Below are positions 60,925 to 64,000 of a stretch of 64,000 nucleotides of DNA, piece after piece. The stretch's first letter is position 1, and the number at the start of each line of letters is the position of its first letter. The notes beneath the pieces were generated by a model that was given only the letters and a program-made list of their open reading frames with translations, did not search any database and was not told where the DNA came from. Origin of the DNA: Diphasiastrum complanatum (taxonomy: Eukaryota > Streptophyta > Lycopodiopsida > Lycopodiales > Lycopodiaceae); contig CM055095.1 in NCBI GenBank assembly GCA_029204225.1, forward strand, positions 23,292,520 through 23,356,519. The letters run 5' to 3'. A program made the translations under genes and the position numbers.

Positions 60925-63321
60925 TCTTAAAAAAAAATAGTCAGGCCTAGGATAGATGAACCAAATGACATTTGTAAAATCATCTTCATGAATAATTGTA
61001 TCCTTCAAGGATGATTCACTGTGTTCTCTATATAAAGCTTACAAGTAGCCTCCATAGGAAGATCAAAACAACTGTCCATACTACTAATTTTTTTAAGGAT
61101 AGATATAACATACTTTCATTTATGACCAACAATAAAAGTAGCACATTGACGTTTCTAGATTTTTGTCATTAGAATATAATGAAAATGTAAAATAGGCCCT
61201 TTAAGTCACAAATCAATGAAGAGATGACATAATTACCACCATGCATCAAGTAGAGATAATGTTTATTCCAAATGAATTCAAGAGTAGATGAAATCTTATG
61301 GCTTGGGTCTCTAAATCACAACTTTCATAATATTAACTTCTCAATTTGCCCTAAAATTGATTATTTCAGGTATTGGAAAATGTAAATGGCATAACTTAAA
61401 ATCACTCGCAACTCTTACAATGCATCAAGAATCTATACAACATAATACAACAAAAATGATCAAAAGAATGTGCACGCAAATAGAACAAGAGTAGCTACTA
61501 TTATTGTAGATCAAAGAGGACATACAATGAACAACGAGGTTTTGAGCCCTTTTCTATTGTTAATTGGTGTCTTTCTTGATGTCATAAAAAACTCTTTCAT
61601 ATTATTAGATATTAATCAGCTAGATCTCGTGGACTAATCAGTAATTTATGACCTATTTTTTTTGTAAATCAAGCTGTAAGATGATGTACATTTTTCCTTT
61701 GATTTAGTCCTTGATAATTGTCAAAGATAGTTGATTCAATTTGATGGTCGTAAATTGTTGGCAATTGGCAATCATTATGTTGATTTGATTGTCATGGATG
61801 ATTGAAATTTTATTGATGAGTTCAACATATGTCAAGGCTTGCATCAAGTTCTCAATACTCCTTGTTAATGTAAATTGAACCATCGTTCAATCATCAAGTT
61901 TGAAATTTTCTTGCATTAAAAACGCTTCTTCCTTGGCAATGATTTCGTAAGAATATGGGCACACATCGATTGTGTTTTGCGAGACAACTAGTTAGAGTTA
62001 GTGAAGCCTATCAATAATGGCAATGCATTGTTTGAAGTTTATTTACCATCACAACATAGTCCCAACTATGTGGTTCCTTTCATGTATCTAACTTGAATCC
62101 TTTTTACAACTTTCCAATGAGTTGCTCCCAAATTCGATAGAGATTGGACAAACCATTGCATACATTGATTAACACAGCAGTGAACTATATGAAATTTTTT
62201 CCATTTCAGCTTGTTTTCCTTAATGTTTAGAACTGATGTCTCTAGAAATTTCAAGCGTAGTTATAGGCTATATAAGCATGCCAAGCTTTGACGGAGGATT
62301 GATTCTAGGAAAGGCACTTCCAAGAGGATTCTAAGCCATGGAACATGTTATGAGTTACTTATCATCCTTAAGTATCATCATCTATGATATGGTCACATAT
62401 TTCTATAAAAGCTCAAAGATGGTTGAAGTCCTAGGCTCAGAGGTATAGAGTTTATGGATGAGGGGAAGTCAAATAACTATTCCTATAGGGTTTTAGGTAC
62501 TGCAAATTGATTCACGATGGTGGCACAAAGGAACAAAAAATGTGTAGAAATTAGGTGATTGCAAATCTTAGCAAGCACAATTTTCCAAGGGCACAACTGG
62601 GTGACTAGCAACTCCATATATAACATTCTCACATCTAGTCATGTACCTGTCACTCTTGTGGTTGAATAATTTCACTCAATGAAGCCTTGAAACTTTTGCC
62701 ATTATTGAGTGACTCAATCACAAATGCCAAAAAAGACAATCATGATTGAATGTTACCCACACCTCAAGCACCAAAAAGCCTAGCCACATAACCAAAGATT
62801 TCAGGGATGAGGCAAACATGTCTTGCCTCCATGGAAGTTGTCTATAGTGTAACACAAGGAAATTATACATGAGCAAAATATTACCCATTTTTAGATTGAC
62901 AAAAAGCATAATGTATTATTTTTTGAGAGATATGAGAAAAAATTCACGTGCGATAATACATGGCAAACGTTTACTTTGCAAAAATACACGACCATTTCAT
63001 TTCATGATCTGAATCTAATAAATGCATGTATATATTCTCTTTCATAATTGTCATGTGAGATGAAGCCATATGTAATCCAATACGCAATGGGAGCCCGCCA
63101 TTCTCCCTAGCTTAAACTCCCAAAAAACTAGGGGCTGAGCCTAAAAATTATTTAGTCATGGCCAGAGCGTCTGAACTTTTTTGGCAATCTTTAGGGGCAC
63201 CTTCCATAATACCTAAAGAAAGTAAACAATGGTGTGACTGAGTGCAATATCATTGCACATCACGAAAAGGGAAAAACACCCCATCCAAAATTAAAAATTC
63301 CAAAAGCTCATGTGGCCAGTG
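60925..63321. other. AT-rich spacer with Copia relic (second copy)
   Basis: Copy of 49,681-52,077, with the small Copia relic at about 62,066-62,204. No gene recognised. Confidence 0.6.
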
Positions 63322-63324
63322 TTA

Positions 63325-63507
63325 GAGCGCCTTTCCATGTTCACCCCCTCACCCAGGCAGAGTGACAAAAGGCAACAACATGGGTTGTTCAACCAGTGAG
63401 AGGGTTTGCAAGTATTCCAAAAATCAACTCTCAAAAAGAAAGAACGGGTTCTCTCAAGATGAGATAGGGTGACACAGGCACGAGGGGGTGAGCATGGAAA
63501 GGGCCTC
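63325..63507. mobile_element. Harbinger-type MITE (second copy)
   Basis: Copy of 52,081-52,263 with TTA flanks at 63,322-63,324 and 63,508-63,510. It arose with the duplication, not by transposition. Confidence 0.75.
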
Positions 63508-63554
63508 TTAGAGGAATGGCTAGTGACTTACTCCTTATGCCTTAGGTGTGAACA

Positions 63555-64000
63555 TTATCTATTTCGTATTATGGAAGGAGCCGGGCATAGGCCATTATGC
63601 CCGGTAAGGATTTTCAAAAAATATTGTGCGAGGCTGGAGGGGCCGAGCCTAGATTTTTTTAGAAAGCCGAACCGGGCAGAATGGCCTGTGCCTGGGGGCC
63701 TTCCATTGCATAATGGATACCTGGGATTTTTTTACATGACATAATGGGCACTTTGACTTTGACTGACCATTGAAAATGCACCACATGGTAGTTGTATGGA
63801 CGCCGTACGGATGGGCACAAAAAGGCAGAAAAAAAAAAAGAAGCAAAATTTGTCTTTGAAAAAAACACATGCATTTTTCTGCTTTTTAATTTGTCTGAAA
63901 ATAGGCATAATATTCAGCACGTATCCATTACGTTTTATGGAAGGAGCCGGGCATAGGCCATTATGCCCGGTAAGGATTTCCAAAAAAAATTGTGCGAGGC
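63555..64000. repeat. Fold-back tandem array (second copy, cut by window end)
   Basis: Copy of 52,311-52,756: one complete 366-bp unit and the start of the next. Confidence 0.8.

Larger units (their letters stand above)
55787..64000 (+). repeat. Tandem duplication, unit 2 (8,214 bp in window)
   Basis: Starts at ggtcgacaagacac inside the integrase of the minus-strand Copia at 53,420-55,786. This is the only novel junction; unit 2 would end near 67,030 if it is complete. Confidence 0.95.

Overview
The window is plant nuclear DNA from a large, repeat-loaded genome. Evidence: the last exon of a BTB-NPH3 family gene (a land-plant family), plant-type Ty1/Copia and Ty3/Gypsy elements primed by initiator tRNA-Met, a plant CACTA (tnp2-type) transposase with short GT-AG introns, miniature inverted-repeat elements, long (TC)n/(AC)n microsatellites and strongly AT-rich spacers. 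The heavy nesting of old elements would suit a gymnosperm, a fern or a large-genome angiosperm; the sequence alone does not settle which. No complete, clearly functional host gene lies inside the window.

Layout. 1-5.6 kb: a Gypsy fossil (minus strand) followed by a Copia fossil (plus strand) with fragments of both LTRs. 6.88-7.42 kb: terminal exon of an NPH3-family gene with splice acceptor, stop codon and poly(A) signal; its other exons are not here. 7.7-11.5 kb: a repeat complex made of a ~400-bp inverted repeat rich in microsatellites, a degenerate ~105-bp tandem repeat ending in a hairpin, a tRNA-Asp-like segment, and partial direct duplications of all this. 12.6-18.7 kb: a Copia protease fragment, a compact 202-bp LTR with its primer site, and the best-preserved Copia of the window (minus strand) with a 737-bp 5' LTR. 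18.7-19.0 kb: a CpG-rich patch of unknown nature. 19.4-25.4 kb: a very eroded Gypsy chromovirus. 25.7-26.4 kb: a broken coding stretch whose first part looks like the C-terminal half of histone H3. 26.4-35.8 kb: stacked minus-strand Copia fossils, a 1,046-bp LTR that has internal-type sequence on both sides, an unrecognised coding fossil and a zinc-knuckle gag fragment. 35.8-40.8 kb: short tandem repeats, a SET-domain-like fragment and a tnp2-type CACTA transposase pseudogene. 40.8-46.9 kb: further Copia fossils, the last being the same family as the element at 31.8-35.0 kb. 46.9-49.7 kb: a Gypsy chromovirus carrying an opposite-strand Gypsy piece. 49.7-53.4 kb: AT-rich spacer, one Harbinger-type MITE and a tandem array of fold-back units. 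53.4-55.8 kb: another minus-strand Copia.

The dominant structural event is a direct tandem duplication with an 11,244-bp step: 44,543-52,756 is repeated at 55,787-64,000 with only about ten substitutions in 8.2 kb. The second copy begins inside the integrase of the minus-strand Copia and runs off the window. It is either a very young duplication or an assembly/haplotype artefact.

The genes do not form a pathway: the window is a graveyard of mobile elements around one host exon. The most unusual items are the histone H3-like coding fossil, the SET-like fragment beside the CACTA transposase, the tRNA-Asp-derived repeat, and the LTR serving two different internal regions.
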